Source: CAVVPY01 sp963750295 (GTDB taxonomy: Bacteria > Actinomycetota > Actinomycetes > Mycobacteriales > Jatrophihabitantaceae). From it: a stretch of 64,000 bases of DNA. This document shows, one piece after another, positions 23,254 through 31,108 of this stretch. The notes beneath the pieces were generated by a model that was not told the origin of the DNA, ran no database searches, and was given only the letters and a program-made list of their open reading frames with translations. How positions within the stretch are numbered: the stretch's first letter is position 1; every line of letters begins with the position of its first letter. The position numbers and the translations under genes were made by a program. The DNA is taken from NCBI GenBank assembly GCA_963750295.1, contig CAVVPY010000001.1, positions 62,001-126,000 of the forward strand, written 5' to 3'.

Positions 23254-24024
23254 TCAGCAGTCGGGCAGATCCACGCCGTCGTTGTCCTTGGCCTCGTCGT
23301 CGCCCCAGTTGGTCAGGTAGTACGCCGAAACCCACTGGCCCGCGCCGACGTCCGGGTCGGTCTTGAGCCAGAAGTGGTTGAAGTTCGGTCCCACCCGCAC
23401 CTCGGGCCCGCGCCGCTTGCCGAACACGTAGTTGCGGCCCTGCTTGAGCAGGCCGGTGCGCTTGGCGCCACCCGGAACCTTGAAGACAGGAGCGTCCTCG
23501 AAGGTGTCCACCCAGAGCAATCCCGAATCGCCCGCCTCAGTGTGCCCTGCGAGGTTGGCCGCGTTGGTGCTGACCATGCTGATCGGATTTTTCGGATCCA
23601 TGACGATCGGACCGGTGCCCTGCAGGACCGGGTTGACCATGTCGCCGGTGTCAGCATCCTGGTCACTGTTCGGGTTGAACAACTGCTCGTAGTGCAGGTG
23701 CGGCACTCCGGTGCCGACGCTGCCCATCGTCCCGATCCAGTCACCCCGGTTGACCCGCGTACCGTTCGCGATCCGCTTGGACATGTGCAGATAGACGGTG
23801 AACCAGCCACTGCCATGCCTGATCTCCAGCCCGCCGGGGTCGAACCACTCGTGCACCACCCCGGCCGCCGACGCGACAATCGGACTGCCCGTCTTCATCC
23901 CGTGCCGGAACATGTCGATCTTCTTGTCGTCGGGATTGTGTCCGACGTAGGTGGTAAGTGCGATCGTCGCGCCGCTCTCGAACGGCAGCAGGAAATCTGG
24001 ACGATGCGCCATGGATCCGGTCAT
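23254..24024 (-). CDS. M23-family (LasA-like) peptidase without signal peptide
   Basis: A 256-residue protein with the lysostaphin/LytM core: a candidate His in VGHNPDDKKID with Asp a few residues later (about 28-36), GSPIVASAAGVV (about 47-58), and the HLHYEQ pair (about 108-113) that completes the zinc site. The compact His-x3-Asp of most M23 proteins is absent; a wider His...Asp spacing as in LasA is possible. Residues about 180-250 form a second beta-rich domain. M23 enzymes cut peptidoglycan cross-links, yet no export signal is seen. ATG 24024 is six bases from a GGGAGG site; an adjoining GTG at 24027 is possible. Confidence 0.75.
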   Translation of the reverse strand: MTGSMAHRPDFLLPFESGATIALTTYVGHNPDDKKIDMFRHGMKTGSPIVASAAGVVHEWFDPGGLEIRHGSGWFTVYLHMSKRIANGTRVNRGDWIGTMGSVGTGVPHLHYEQLFNPNSDQDADTGDMVNPVLQGTGPIVMDPKNPISMVSTNAANLAGHTEAGDSGLLWVDTFEDAPVFKVPGGAKRTGLLKQGRNYVFGKRRGPEVRVGPNFNHFWLKTDPDVGAGQWVSAYYLTNWGDDEAKDNDGVDLPDC

Positions 24025-24095
24025 CACGGTCCTCCCGATCCTGTGAATGCACTCAGGATGGGACGTGCGGCTGGGGAATGCAATCCCCTCAGCGG

Positions 24096-24548
24096 TCAGT
24101 CGGTGCCGATTGCGAGGATCCCGTTGGTCATGCAGTTGCCCGCGTCGTTGACCTTGATCGACGCGCGCTCCTCGCCTCGGCTGAACGGGATGTCGGCTTC
24201 CTCGGACTCCGAATCACCCGTGCCCATAGTGAATCCGGCCTTCGGTAGCACGTCGAGCAGGAAGCGCACGACCGAGCGGAAGTCGTCCGGCACGCTGAAC
24301 CTGATCACCGTGTTCGGCTGGGTCTGCATCGTGCCGATCCGCAGACCCGGGGGTACCGGCAGCTTCGACGGTGCGAGGCTCGGCCACGCCTGCCCGCCCG
24401 CCGCGGACGGGCAACTCACGCCAGACGAGCGGGCGGCCGCGCTGGTACTGGCCGGGGCAGAGGGTTGCGACTTGGACGACGCGCACCCGACGGCCACGAC
24501 CGCCGCGGCTGCAACAGACGCAGCCGCGCCGCGAACACCTTTTCTCAC
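24096..24548 (-). CDS. small secreted lipoprotein of unknown function
   Basis: A 150-residue protein with a lipoprotein signal: basic start, Ala/Val-rich helix, then AVGC with Cys22 as the lipidated residue. After a Ser/Ala/Pro-rich linker the folded part (about 60-150) has three further Cys... only two clear ones (about 46 and 139), so perhaps one disulfide. No enzyme motif is visible. Its GTG start overlaps the stop of the upstream propeller-type gene by four bases (GTGA), so the two are translated together and probably act together outside the cell. Confidence 0.7.
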   Translation of the reverse strand: MRKGVRGAAASVAAAAVVAVGCASSKSQPSAPASTSAAARSSGVSCPSAAGGQAWPSLAPSKLPVPPGLRIGTMQTQPNTVIRFSVPDDFRSVVRFLLDVLPKAGFTMGTGDSESEEADIPFSRGEERASIKVNDAGNCMTNGILAIGTD

Positions 24549-27016
24549 AGAGCCAGATCGAAGGTCGGCGTCGAATCAACTGTGATCGGCGCGCTGTTCA
24601 GCGTCGCCGCGCTGTCGACCGGCCCGAGCAACGTGTAGCTGCCGACCGAGTACAGCGAGCCGCCGCTTACCGGCGACCCGACCGTCGCTACGGGCACCGT
24701 GATCGTCATGGTGTTCGACGCGGTGTCAATGCTGCCGGTGGCCGGGCCTTGCGGGCTGTAGGTGTTGCCGTACTGGGTCGTCGAACCGCCGGCCATCAGG
24801 CCTTCGGTGTTGTTGACGGTTCCGGAGAAGTACGTCGGCGTTCCCCCGGCGGGGACGTTCGCCCCCGCGTAGTAGGAGTTGCCCAGGTAGTCCCAGCGCA
24901 CGAGGTACTTCGCCTGCTGCAACGGGGTGAGGCCGTCGCTTTGCGTGCCGCCACCGGGGACGGCCGCGCCGAGGTTGCTCGCGTCCGCCAGCTTGATCCG
25001 GAACTGCAACGTGCCACCGGTCCTCGCGACCGAGGTCCCGAGCAGGTCGAGCTTGTTCTGGTTCGACGCGGTCGCAAACTTCAGACCCGCAATCGGGTAC
25101 TTCGCGTCACCCGTGGCATCCGGATAGCCGTTGCCCCGGCACGACAGTGACGCGTTCTTCTTGCCGGCATACAGGCTGGGTCCGTTTGCCTGCCGACTGA
25201 TCTTGACGAAGGGCAGCTTCGTCGCGTTGTAGCCATCGGACCAGACGATGCCGATGTGCCCGTCGTTGTCCAGCGTGATCCCGAAGTAGTCGAGCAGGTT
25301 GCGGTTGCCGCCGGTCGCCGCACATGCCGTGCCGGACGTGCAGATGTTGTCGTCCTGGTTGATGCGGTGCGCGATGTGGCTCTGCGTGAATGTCGGTGCA
25401 GTACACGGGTGGTTGGCCCACTGGCACAGGCCGTTGAGGGTCTCGGCGAGTACGGGGAACCAGCCGCCCTGCCCGGTCTTGACGTCATCCGGCGTGGCGG
25501 CGTTGGCCGACGTCGCGTAGTACGCGACCGCGACTCGACCGGGCGACCCCGCCACTGCATCCGGGAAGATGGTGACCGTGACGCCAGGCGCGCCGACCTC
25601 GACCGGAGCGGACCACGTCGACCCGGGGTGGGCGACGTTGCCGGGTGCGCTGGCAAGCGAGGTGGACAGGTAGGTCTTCTGGGTGTTGCTGTCGGTCCAG
25701 GTCGCGTAGAGGTTGCCCGCGTTGTCCAGCGCGAGCTTGGTGAAGTTACGCGCGTTGTCTCCGCCCGGGACGGCGTAGTTGCTGAAGGTCTTCCCGCCGT
25801 CGGCGGAGACGCCGACGGCGAAGCCGGAGATCGGGGAGCCGTCCGGTCCGGGTGCGCTCGTGAGCCCGTTACCGATATAGCCGATGTAGACGGTGTGGTT
25901 GTTCGAGCCGCCGGTGTTGTCGACGACCATCGAGCCGCTCTGGACGACGCCCGGGATCTGCGCGACGTTCGCGCCGGCCGGGTTGTACCAACTACCGGTG
26001 GCACCGGCGTTGTCGCTGCGCTCGAAGTACTCACCGACGTCGGGGGAGTGGAAGGCGAGGAAGACGGTGTTGGTGCCGTCCCAGTGTCCGAGCCACTGCC
26101 GGTCGACGTCGCCGCCGTACTGCGACGCCACCGGGTCGACGTGGTCGGCCGGGAACGTCAAACCATGATTGAACGAGGTGCCGACCGCCTCGTTGGCCAG
26201 GCTTTCCTGCGAGGTGAAGTAGAGGTTGCCGTTCCGCGAGTCGATGTCGACCCACGTGTCGCCGCCGCCGCCGGACGGACAGTACGGGGTCTGCCGGCCG
26301 AGGCAGGCCGCGCCGGCCTGGTCGGCGGCGGAGTAGTCGGCGTAGCGCTTGGTGTAGGACAGCCCGCCGTCATCGCTCCGGAACAGCACGCCGATATTCT
26401 GCCTGCTCGACACCGGCCAGTCGGCGTACGAGCGATTGCCGGACGCCACGGTCGGGTCGAAGTGCATGCCGGGCTCGCCGCCGAACAGCACCGGGTCGAC
26501 CACGGTCGCCGGGGTGAACCGCACCGCGTCGGTGATCCCGTTGGCAGGCGTCTGCGTGGTGATGCTGACGCTGCCGGTGTAGGGCGTGTCCGAGGTGTTC
26601 AGGAAGGGGCAGGCCGCGACGGTGTACGCCCCGGCCGCGATGTTGTGCACCGTGACAACTTCGACGTTGGTGCCGCCGTCACTGCTGCCGACGACGTTGC
26701 CGGCCGAGTCGGTCACGACAAGTTGGTTGTCCTGCCCCGCGTCTGCCCAGGTCATCATGAATGTCACGACGTCGGTGAGGTTGAAGCCTGCGGGGACGTT
26801 GACCGTCAGCGCGTGATCATCCTCGAGGGTGCACGTCCCGGAGGGGCCGGCGCCGGTGGGAACCGTGCCGGTCCAGCTGACGCTGCTGGTGCTCCCGGAC
26901 TTGCTCGGCACCGTGATCGTGCTCGATGACGGGGCCGAGGCGCTGCCCGGGACGACGCAGACCGCGACGATGACGCAGCCGCCAAGGGCAGAGCGGAGAG
27001 CGCGATTGAACCCCAC
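24545..27016 (-). CDS. secreted Asp-box (sialidase-fold) propeller protein
   Basis: An 823-residue exported protein. A Sec signal peptide (about 1-28, ending SASA) precedes a beta-sandwich (about 40-155) and then a beta-propeller with Asp-box turns (S-x-D-G-G-x-[ST]-[FY], seen as SDDGGLSY and SADGGKTF), the hallmark of sialidase/BNR folds. The Arg triad of true sialidases was not found, so binding or another glycan activity is as likely as hydrolysis. A further beta-rich domain fills about 640-823. GTG 27016 follows GAGG. Its stop overlaps the start of a lipoprotein gene. Confidence 0.72.
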   Translation of the reverse strand: MGFNRALRSALGGCVIVAVCVVPGSASAPSSSTITVPSKSGSTSSVSWTGTVPTGAGPSGTCTLEDDHALTVNVPAGFNLTDVVTFMMTWADAGQDNQLVVTDSAGNVVGSSDGGTNVEVVTVHNIAAGAYTVAACPFLNTSDTPYTGSVSITTQTPANGITDAVRFTPATVVDPVLFGGEPGMHFDPTVASGNRSYADWPVSSRQNIGVLFRSDDGGLSYTKRYADYSAADQAGAACLGRQTPYCPSGGGGDTWVDIDSRNGNLYFTSQESLANEAVGTSFNHGLTFPADHVDPVASQYGGDVDRQWLGHWDGTNTVFLAFHSPDVGEYFERSDNAGATGSWYNPAGANVAQIPGVVQSGSMVVDNTGGSNNHTVYIGYIGNGLTSAPGPDGSPISGFAVGVSADGGKTFSNYAVPGGDNARNFTKLALDNAGNLYATWTDSNTQKTYLSTSLASAPGNVAHPGSTWSAPVEVGAPGVTVTIFPDAVAGSPGRVAVAYYATSANAATPDDVKTGQGGWFPVLAETLNGLCQWANHPCTAPTFTQSHIAHRINQDDNICTSGTACAATGGNRNLLDYFGITLDNDGHIGIVWSDGYNATKLPFVKISRQANGPSLYAGKKNASLSCRGNGYPDATGDAKYPIAGLKFATASNQNKLDLLGTSVARTGGTLQFRIKLADASNLGAAVPGGGTQSDGLTPLQQAKYLVRWDYLGNSYYAGANVPAGGTPTYFSGTVNNTEGLMAGGSTTQYGNTYSPQGPATGSIDTASNTMTITVPVATVGSPVSGGSLYSVGSYTLLGPVDSAATLNSAPITVDSTPTFDLAL

Positions 27017-27155
27017 GTAAACCTCGTTGATATGGATGAACGGGACGCTGGCGATCCAACGTGCTCAAAAACCTAACCCGCAATCCGGGTGTACGCCACT
27101 TATCGGAGGAATCTCCCGGCAGGAGGGGTGGTAACTCACACTTACCTAACGCTCA

Positions 27156-27338
27156 TCACGATGCGAATCGCGACTGGCCGTGTCGGACCCATTGCTCGCG
27201 AGGTGGCCGCCGCCTGACCACGCCGCCATCGATCCCGGACACCCAGCTTCCGAGCTGACCGCCCACCGGCCGGCGGGGAGCGAGTTGGCCGCCCACCGAA
27301 CCGAGCGCACCCTGAACCGAATACGCGTTCAACGCCAT
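27156..27338 (-). CDS. possible small protein (60 residues)
   Basis: A 60-codon frame with three supporting signs: an ATG six bases after a GGGAGA ribosome site, a promoter-like TTGACC-N17-TAGAAC at 27434-27406 placing a start site about 60 bases upstream, and position in an otherwise empty 439-bp gap. The product begins MALNAYSVQGALG, has two Gly-Gly-Gln-Leu segments, and a basic tail. I do not recognise it. It could equally be a non-coding leader of the propeller gene. The rest of 27017-27455 shows nothing else I can support. Confidence 0.35.
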   Translation of the reverse strand: MALNAYSVQGALGSVGGQLAPRRPVGGQLGSWVSGIDGGVVRRRPPREQWVRHGQSRFAS

Positions 27339-27405
27339 GATTTCTCCCAAAGAAGTCGAAGGCGGTCTCTGACCACACTTCGGGCATGTTCGACCTGCGA
27401 TCGAA

Positions 27406-27434
27406 GTTCTATCAGTGATCGGGTTTTCGGTCAA
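27406..27434 (-). promoter_or_regulatory. sigma-70-like promoter before the small ORF
   Basis: Minus-strand TTGACC (27434-27429) and TAGAAC (27411-27406) are separated by exactly 17 bases. Five of six and four of six bases match the consensus. It would feed the small frame at 27338 and perhaps the propeller-lipoprotein pair beyond it. Confidence 0.45.
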
Positions 27435-27455
27435 AGGACGCGTGTCAGCGTCTGC

Positions 27456-27902
27456 TCAGGTTGTCGCGGCACGTGGTGGCGCGAAGGCTTCCAGCTGGAT
27501 GTTGTCCGGGTCGCGGAAGACCAGGATCAGCCCGTAGAGCGTGTCGGCGATCGCCGACTGGGTCAACGCCCGGTCGGCCCGCTCGACGGGTTCCACGCCA
27601 CCGACGTCGCGCAGATGGGCTTGGAAGGCAAGCAACTCAGGCTCCGAGTCGATGGCGATACCGACATGATCGAGGCCGGTTCTGGTCTCGTGGAACGGCT
27701 CGTGCTGATTGCCTTCGTGCTCGTGCAGGACGATCACGAGGGACCAGTCGGCGTCAGCGAGCAGCTTGCCGACCCCGCCCTCGTGCGGTGCTTCCATCTG
27801 GTAGCTGATGCCGAAAACCCCTTCGTACCAGGGGATGGACACGTCGAACGAGGTGACGGTGAGCGCGATGTGGTGCAGGGCGAACTTCGGCGTGGCAGGC
27901 AT
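27456..27902 (-). CDS. VOC-family (glyoxalase/dioxygenase-fold) protein
   Basis: A 148-residue single-domain-pair protein of the vicinal oxygen chelate superfamily. LHHIALTVTSFDVSIPWYE (about 8-26) is the first beta-alpha-beta unit with the metal-ligand His; GLDHVGIAID (about 75-84) begins the second; the closing Glu lies in NIQLEAF (about 138). Members include glyoxalases, extradiol dioxygenases and antibiotic-binding proteins, and the substrate is unknown here. ATG 27902 is preceded by TGGAG; an in-frame ATG at 27920 lacks a site. It lies 26 bases after a TetR gene on the same strand, so the two are probably one operon. Confidence 0.82.
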   Translation of the reverse strand: MPATPKFALHHIALTVTSFDVSIPWYEGVFGISYQMEAPHEGGVGKLLADADWSLVIVLHEHEGNQHEPFHETRTGLDHVGIAIDSEPELLAFQAHLRDVGGVEPVERADRALTQSAIADTLYGLILVFRDPDNIQLEAFAPPRAATT

Positions 27903-27928
27903 TCGGGCTCCATTCGTCATGGCAGCGA

Positions 27929-28540
27929 TCAGCGCTTGCGACTCGGCTTGCTCGTGTCGGCTACGTGGTGCAGGAGCATGTCGATCATCGCGTCGACGTG
28001 CCGGACCCAGCGCCGGCCACCGGGCTCGTTCGCCAACTGCTGCTCGACCAAACCGGCGTGGAATGCGGTGAACAGATCGACACTGTTGCGTGAGCCCAAC
28101 CCGGCTTTGCCCAGCAACGCGGCCGCCCACGAGTAGAACTCCTGGGCAACGGCGTAGGACTCGGCTGAGGGCTGGAACCCGGGCAGGTTGCGCTGGAACA
28201 TCAGTTGGTAGCGCAGCGGATCCTCGGTGCAGAACGTCACCAGCGACTTCGCGAAGGTTCGAACCGCTGCTACCGGATCGTCCGGCAGGGCCAGGCGCTG
28301 CATGCGGTCCACCAACTGACGATTGGCGTCGGCGAACATCGCGTCGAACAACCCGTCCTTGGACTCGAAGTACTGGTAGAGCGACGGTTGCCGCAGATCG
28401 ACGCTGTCGGCCAACGCTCGCATTCCGATCCCGCCGAGGCCGTGCTGGCGGGCAAGCGTCCATGCCGCCTGGATGATTTCCTCGCGCCGAGCCAGATGCC
28501 GGGCACGCCGCCGGCCGACCACTTCCACGGGCACAGACAT
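27929..28540 (-). CDS. TetR-family transcriptional regulator
   Basis: A 203-residue TetR protein. The helix-turn-helix spans about 20-65 (RREEIIQAAWTLARQHG, GIGMRALADSVDLRQPSLYQYFESKDGLFDAMF), with the Tyr-x-Tyr-Phe motif intact. The C-terminal ligand domain is all helical and ends in a basic tail. ATG 28540 was chosen because homology begins shortly after and the longer frame adds residues unlike the family. Its AGGA is very close to the ATG, so initiation may be weak or leaderless. It probably regulates itself and the VOC gene downstream. Confidence 0.85.
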   Translation of the reverse strand: MSVPVEVVGRRRARHLARREEIIQAAWTLARQHGLGGIGMRALADSVDLRQPSLYQYFESKDGLFDAMFADANRQLVDRMQRLALPDDPVAAVRTFAKSLVTFCTEDPLRYQLMFQRNLPGFQPSAESYAVAQEFYSWAAALLGKAGLGSRNSVDLFTAFHAGLVEQQLANEPGGRRWVRHVDAMIDMLLHHVADTSKPSRKR

Positions 28541-28608
28541 TCCTCGACCATAGTGTGCGGCTCGTGAGCTATCAATGATCGAGCATCTATCGTTTATCAG
28601 GTACTGGC

Positions 28609-29481
28609 TCAACGAGGCGTGAAGTCCACCGGCGGCATGGCTGCGATGCAGGACGAGTCCGGCGTAATCGTCGGCCGGCGCAGGAACTGCGCCGCAATCG
28701 CCCGGGCGCAGCGACTGGCGGTCGTGTAGGACGCGAGTTGCAGGTGGGCGCTGCCGGGGAATTCGTAGTAGTGCGCGCGCGTGAGGTGGTTGTCGACCTG
28801 ACGCACGATGTAGGGGGGCACACCCGTGTCATACTCGCCGGCCAGCACGAGAGTCGGAATGTCGCTCGTCACCGCTCGGTGCTGGACCCGCTCCGCCCGC
28901 CCGACGTTCCAGACCTTGCAGCCGATCGGCGAGATGGGCACGAGTAGGCCGTGCGACAGGTCGAAGTACGGATCGAGGTAGCGGGGTGCGAACGGTGGCA
29001 TGTCACGAGCGGCCTGGCGCAGGTCGTTGCGGGTGATGAAGTTGACCGAGTCGCGACACAGGTAGGACAGCGACTTGCCCTGGGCGAAGAAGCGGTTGCG
29101 GTGGCTGTTCACTTGCGGACCTGTCCCGAGGAACTCGCGGTAGAGGGCGACGATCTCGCCGTGAGTCTCCCGCCAGACGTCCTCGAGCAGGCCGAGGAGT
29201 TCGCTGGGACCGTACTTGTCGCCCGGGTAGATCGCCCCGAGCGTGTCGTAGTAGAGACCGACGCCGTCGAGCACGAGCTTCACGGCGTGCGGCCGATAGG
29301 TAGGGAACGTGATGGTCAACGGCTGTTTCTGCAGGTGGCGGACCATCGCGTAGAAGCGCTGGCGGATGTGCGGGTACTTCGCAGTACACGCGGCGTTGTG
29401 CCTGCATCCGGCGAAGATCTTCTCGAGTTCGCGGGCGAGTCCCCGGCTGTAGTCGAGCTCCCACAGCATCTGCGTGCTCAT
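28609..29481 (-). CDS. C-terminal half of a tripeptidyl-aminopeptidase-like hydrolase (split gene, second frame)
   Basis: A 290-residue frame that continues the hydrolase begun by the gene at 29478-30104. It opens with MLWELDYSRGLARELEKIF, the lid region that in Tap/SlpD-type proteins follows the nucleophile strand directly, and ends with the Abhydrolase_4 C-terminal block: the catalytic Asp in LAGEYDTGVPP and the catalytic His in FPGSAHLQL. Its ATG overlaps the previous stop (ATGA). Alone it lacks the nucleophile and signal peptide. Either a single-base deletion split one gene, or the two halves are made by coupled translation and associate. Confidence 0.7.
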   Translation of the reverse strand: MSTQMLWELDYSRGLARELEKIFAGCRHNAACTAKYPHIRQRFYAMVRHLQKQPLTITFPTYRPHAVKLVLDGVGLYYDTLGAIYPGDKYGPSELLGLLEDVWRETHGEIVALYREFLGTGPQVNSHRNRFFAQGKSLSYLCRDSVNFITRNDLRQAARDMPPFAPRYLDPYFDLSHGLLVPISPIGCKVWNVGRAERVQHRAVTSDIPTLVLAGEYDTGVPPYIVRQVDNHLTRAHYYEFPGSAHLQLASYTTASRCARAIAAQFLRRPTITPDSSCIAAMPPVDFTPR

Positions 29482-30104
29482 CCGGAGTCGATGATCGAGC
29501 TGCGGATGCCCTGCGGGAACAACCGCATGTAGGTCAGGCCGAGCGTGCCGTCGGCGGATATCGCAAGTAGGTTCCAGCGACGGACGCCGAGTGCCAGCCT
29601 CAGGTCGTTCAGGTCGGCTGCACTCTCCGCGGAGTCGTACGCGGCCAGGTCGATCCCACGTGCGAGCAGCCGGTAGCGGCAGCCGTGAAGTGCGTCACGA
29701 TAGATGGGGACGCTGCGGCTGTTGATCGCGGGACCCGCGTAGAAGGCGGTGAGCTCTGCCTGGTCCAGCTCAGGGCAGGCGAGCTTCGGTCGGGAGAACC
29801 CGGTGCCGCGCGTGTCGACAAGAATCAGGTCGTGGTCGCGGGCGTAGGGCGCGCCCGCAAAGTAGGCGCCGAGCGCGAAGCCGGAGATCGCGCCGAAGCT
29901 GGGCCCACCGTCCACAAAGACGATCGGATCCGCGGCTGGGTGTCTGGCGCGGGCACGCACGACGGCAGCCGCGACTGTGATGTGTCGACCGTCGGAGTGA
30001 GCGCGGTTCTCGAGCACCCGGACGTAGCCGCAGTCGACCTCGGTCGTCGGCGCGACAAGGTTGACCAGTGTCGCGACGGCGGCGAGACAGGCGACCCGGC
30101 GCAT
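29478..30104 (-). CDS. N-terminal half of a secreted tripeptidyl-aminopeptidase-like hydrolase (split gene, first frame)
   Basis: A 208-residue frame with a Sec signal peptide (about 1-20). The oxyanion segment FVDGGPSFG (about 64-72), LVDTRGTGFSRP (about 95-106) and a nucleophile elbow at about 180 follow the Tap/SlpD alpha/beta-hydrolase plan, but the elbow reads AISADG instead of GxSxGG, so activity is doubtful. The frame ends at IIDSG, in the middle of the fold; the remainder is encoded by the overlapping next frame. ATG 30104 follows GGAGGGG. One inserted base at the junction would restore a single ~500-residue protein. Confidence 0.7.
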   Translation of the reverse strand: MRRVACLAAVATLVNLVAPTTEVDCGYVRVLENRAHSDGRHITVAAAVVRARARHPAADPIVFVDGGPSFGAISGFALGAYFAGAPYARDHDLILVDTRGTGFSRPKLACPELDQAELTAFYAGPAINSRSVPIYRDALHGCRYRLLARGIDLAAYDSAESAADLNDLRLALGVRRWNLLAISADGTLGLTYMRLFPQGIRSSIIDSG

Positions 30105-30217
30105 CACAGCCCCTCCGGGCGCGACGGCCGGATGGGCGGGTGTGGTTCGGCCGCCGAGCTTGCCGAGAGTACGAACCTGCGGGCCCGGTCGGTGAAGGGT
30201 CTGCGGGCGCCGATGGT

Positions 30218-31045
30218 TCAGAGTTCCAGGACGAGTCCCTCGAATGAGGTGATGACCTCGACCTGCGAGCCGGCGGCGGACTCGCGCAGCGTGGCCGAGA
30301 GGCGGTCGAGGTCGTTGTCGGAGTGGGCTGGGTCGTGGTGGAAGAGCACCAGTCGCTTGGCTTTCGCGGCGCGGGCGACGAGCAGGGCGTATTCCAGCGT
30401 GCAATGTCCCCAGTCACGCTTCCGGTCGAACTCGTCGGTGGTGTACTGCGCGTCGTGGATCAGTACGTCCACACCGTCGGCCAGTTCGAGCACGCTGTCA
30501 GCGACCGTGTCGAGCGACAGCGGTGCCTGGTGGTCGGAGATGTAGGCGACGCTGGCCTCACTGCTGTCGACCCGGTAGCCGACGGTCGGACCCTTGTGTG
30601 GAACGGGCCGGGCCGTGACCTTCCGGGTTCCGAGCGTGAAGGTGTCGGCCGTGATGTCGTGGAACCCGAATCGGCCGGCCAAGTCCTCGCACCGCACCGG
30701 GAAGTACGGCGGGCGCATGAAGTCGCCGAACACGTCGCCCAACGGACCTTCGGCCTGATGCGGGCCGTAGATGTCCAGGCGGGCGCCGGCGATGTGCATC
30801 GGGGCGAAGAACGGCAGACCCTGCACGTGGTCCCAGTGGACATGGGTGACCAGGGCCGTGCCCGCGAAGCTGCCGTCCATGGGGCAGGCAGCCCCGTACC
30901 GGCGCAGCCCGGTGCCGAGATCGAACAGGATGGGCTCTTCGCCGGCTTCCTCGAGGACCACCGCTGCCGTGTTGCCGCCGTACTTGCGGTTACTTTCGCA
31001 CGGGGACGGGGTGGATCCGCGAACGCCATAGAAGCTCAGCCGCAC
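30218..31045 (-). CDS. MBL-fold metallo-hydrolase
   Basis: A 275-residue metallo-beta-lactamase-fold enzyme. The binuclear zinc site is visible: THVHWDHVQG (about 67-76), a His near 150 (PHKGP), the Asp of YISDHQ (about 168) and a C-terminal FHHDP (about 237). The opening RGSTPSP and GGNTAAVVLE are typical of the subgroup that includes phosphodiesterase-like and PhnP/RNase Z-like proteins. GTG 31045 has GGAG upstream. No partner gene points to its substrate; a cyclic phosphodiester is a plausible guess only. Confidence 0.85.
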   Translation of the reverse strand: MRLSFYGVRGSTPSPCESNRKYGGNTAAVVLEEAGEEPILFDLGTGLRRYGAACPMDGSFAGTALVTHVHWDHVQGLPFFAPMHIAGARLDIYGPHQAEGPLGDVFGDFMRPPYFPVRCEDLAGRFGFHDITADTFTLGTRKVTARPVPHKGPTVGYRVDSSEASVAYISDHQAPLSLDTVADSVLELADGVDVLIHDAQYTTDEFDRKRDWGHCTLEYALLVARAAKAKRLVLFHHDPAHSDNDLDRLSATLRESAAGSQVEVITSFEGLVLEL

Positions 31046-31108
31046 CGCTCACTCCCTACGCTCGCATCCTCATGCTCAACGTAGCCCCTGCCCGTCCAGT
31101 CTGCTGAG

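Noticed and set aside
24545..27016. True sialidase
   Set aside because: Asp-boxes are present but the arginine triad and catalytic Tyr/Glu arrangement could not be found by eye.
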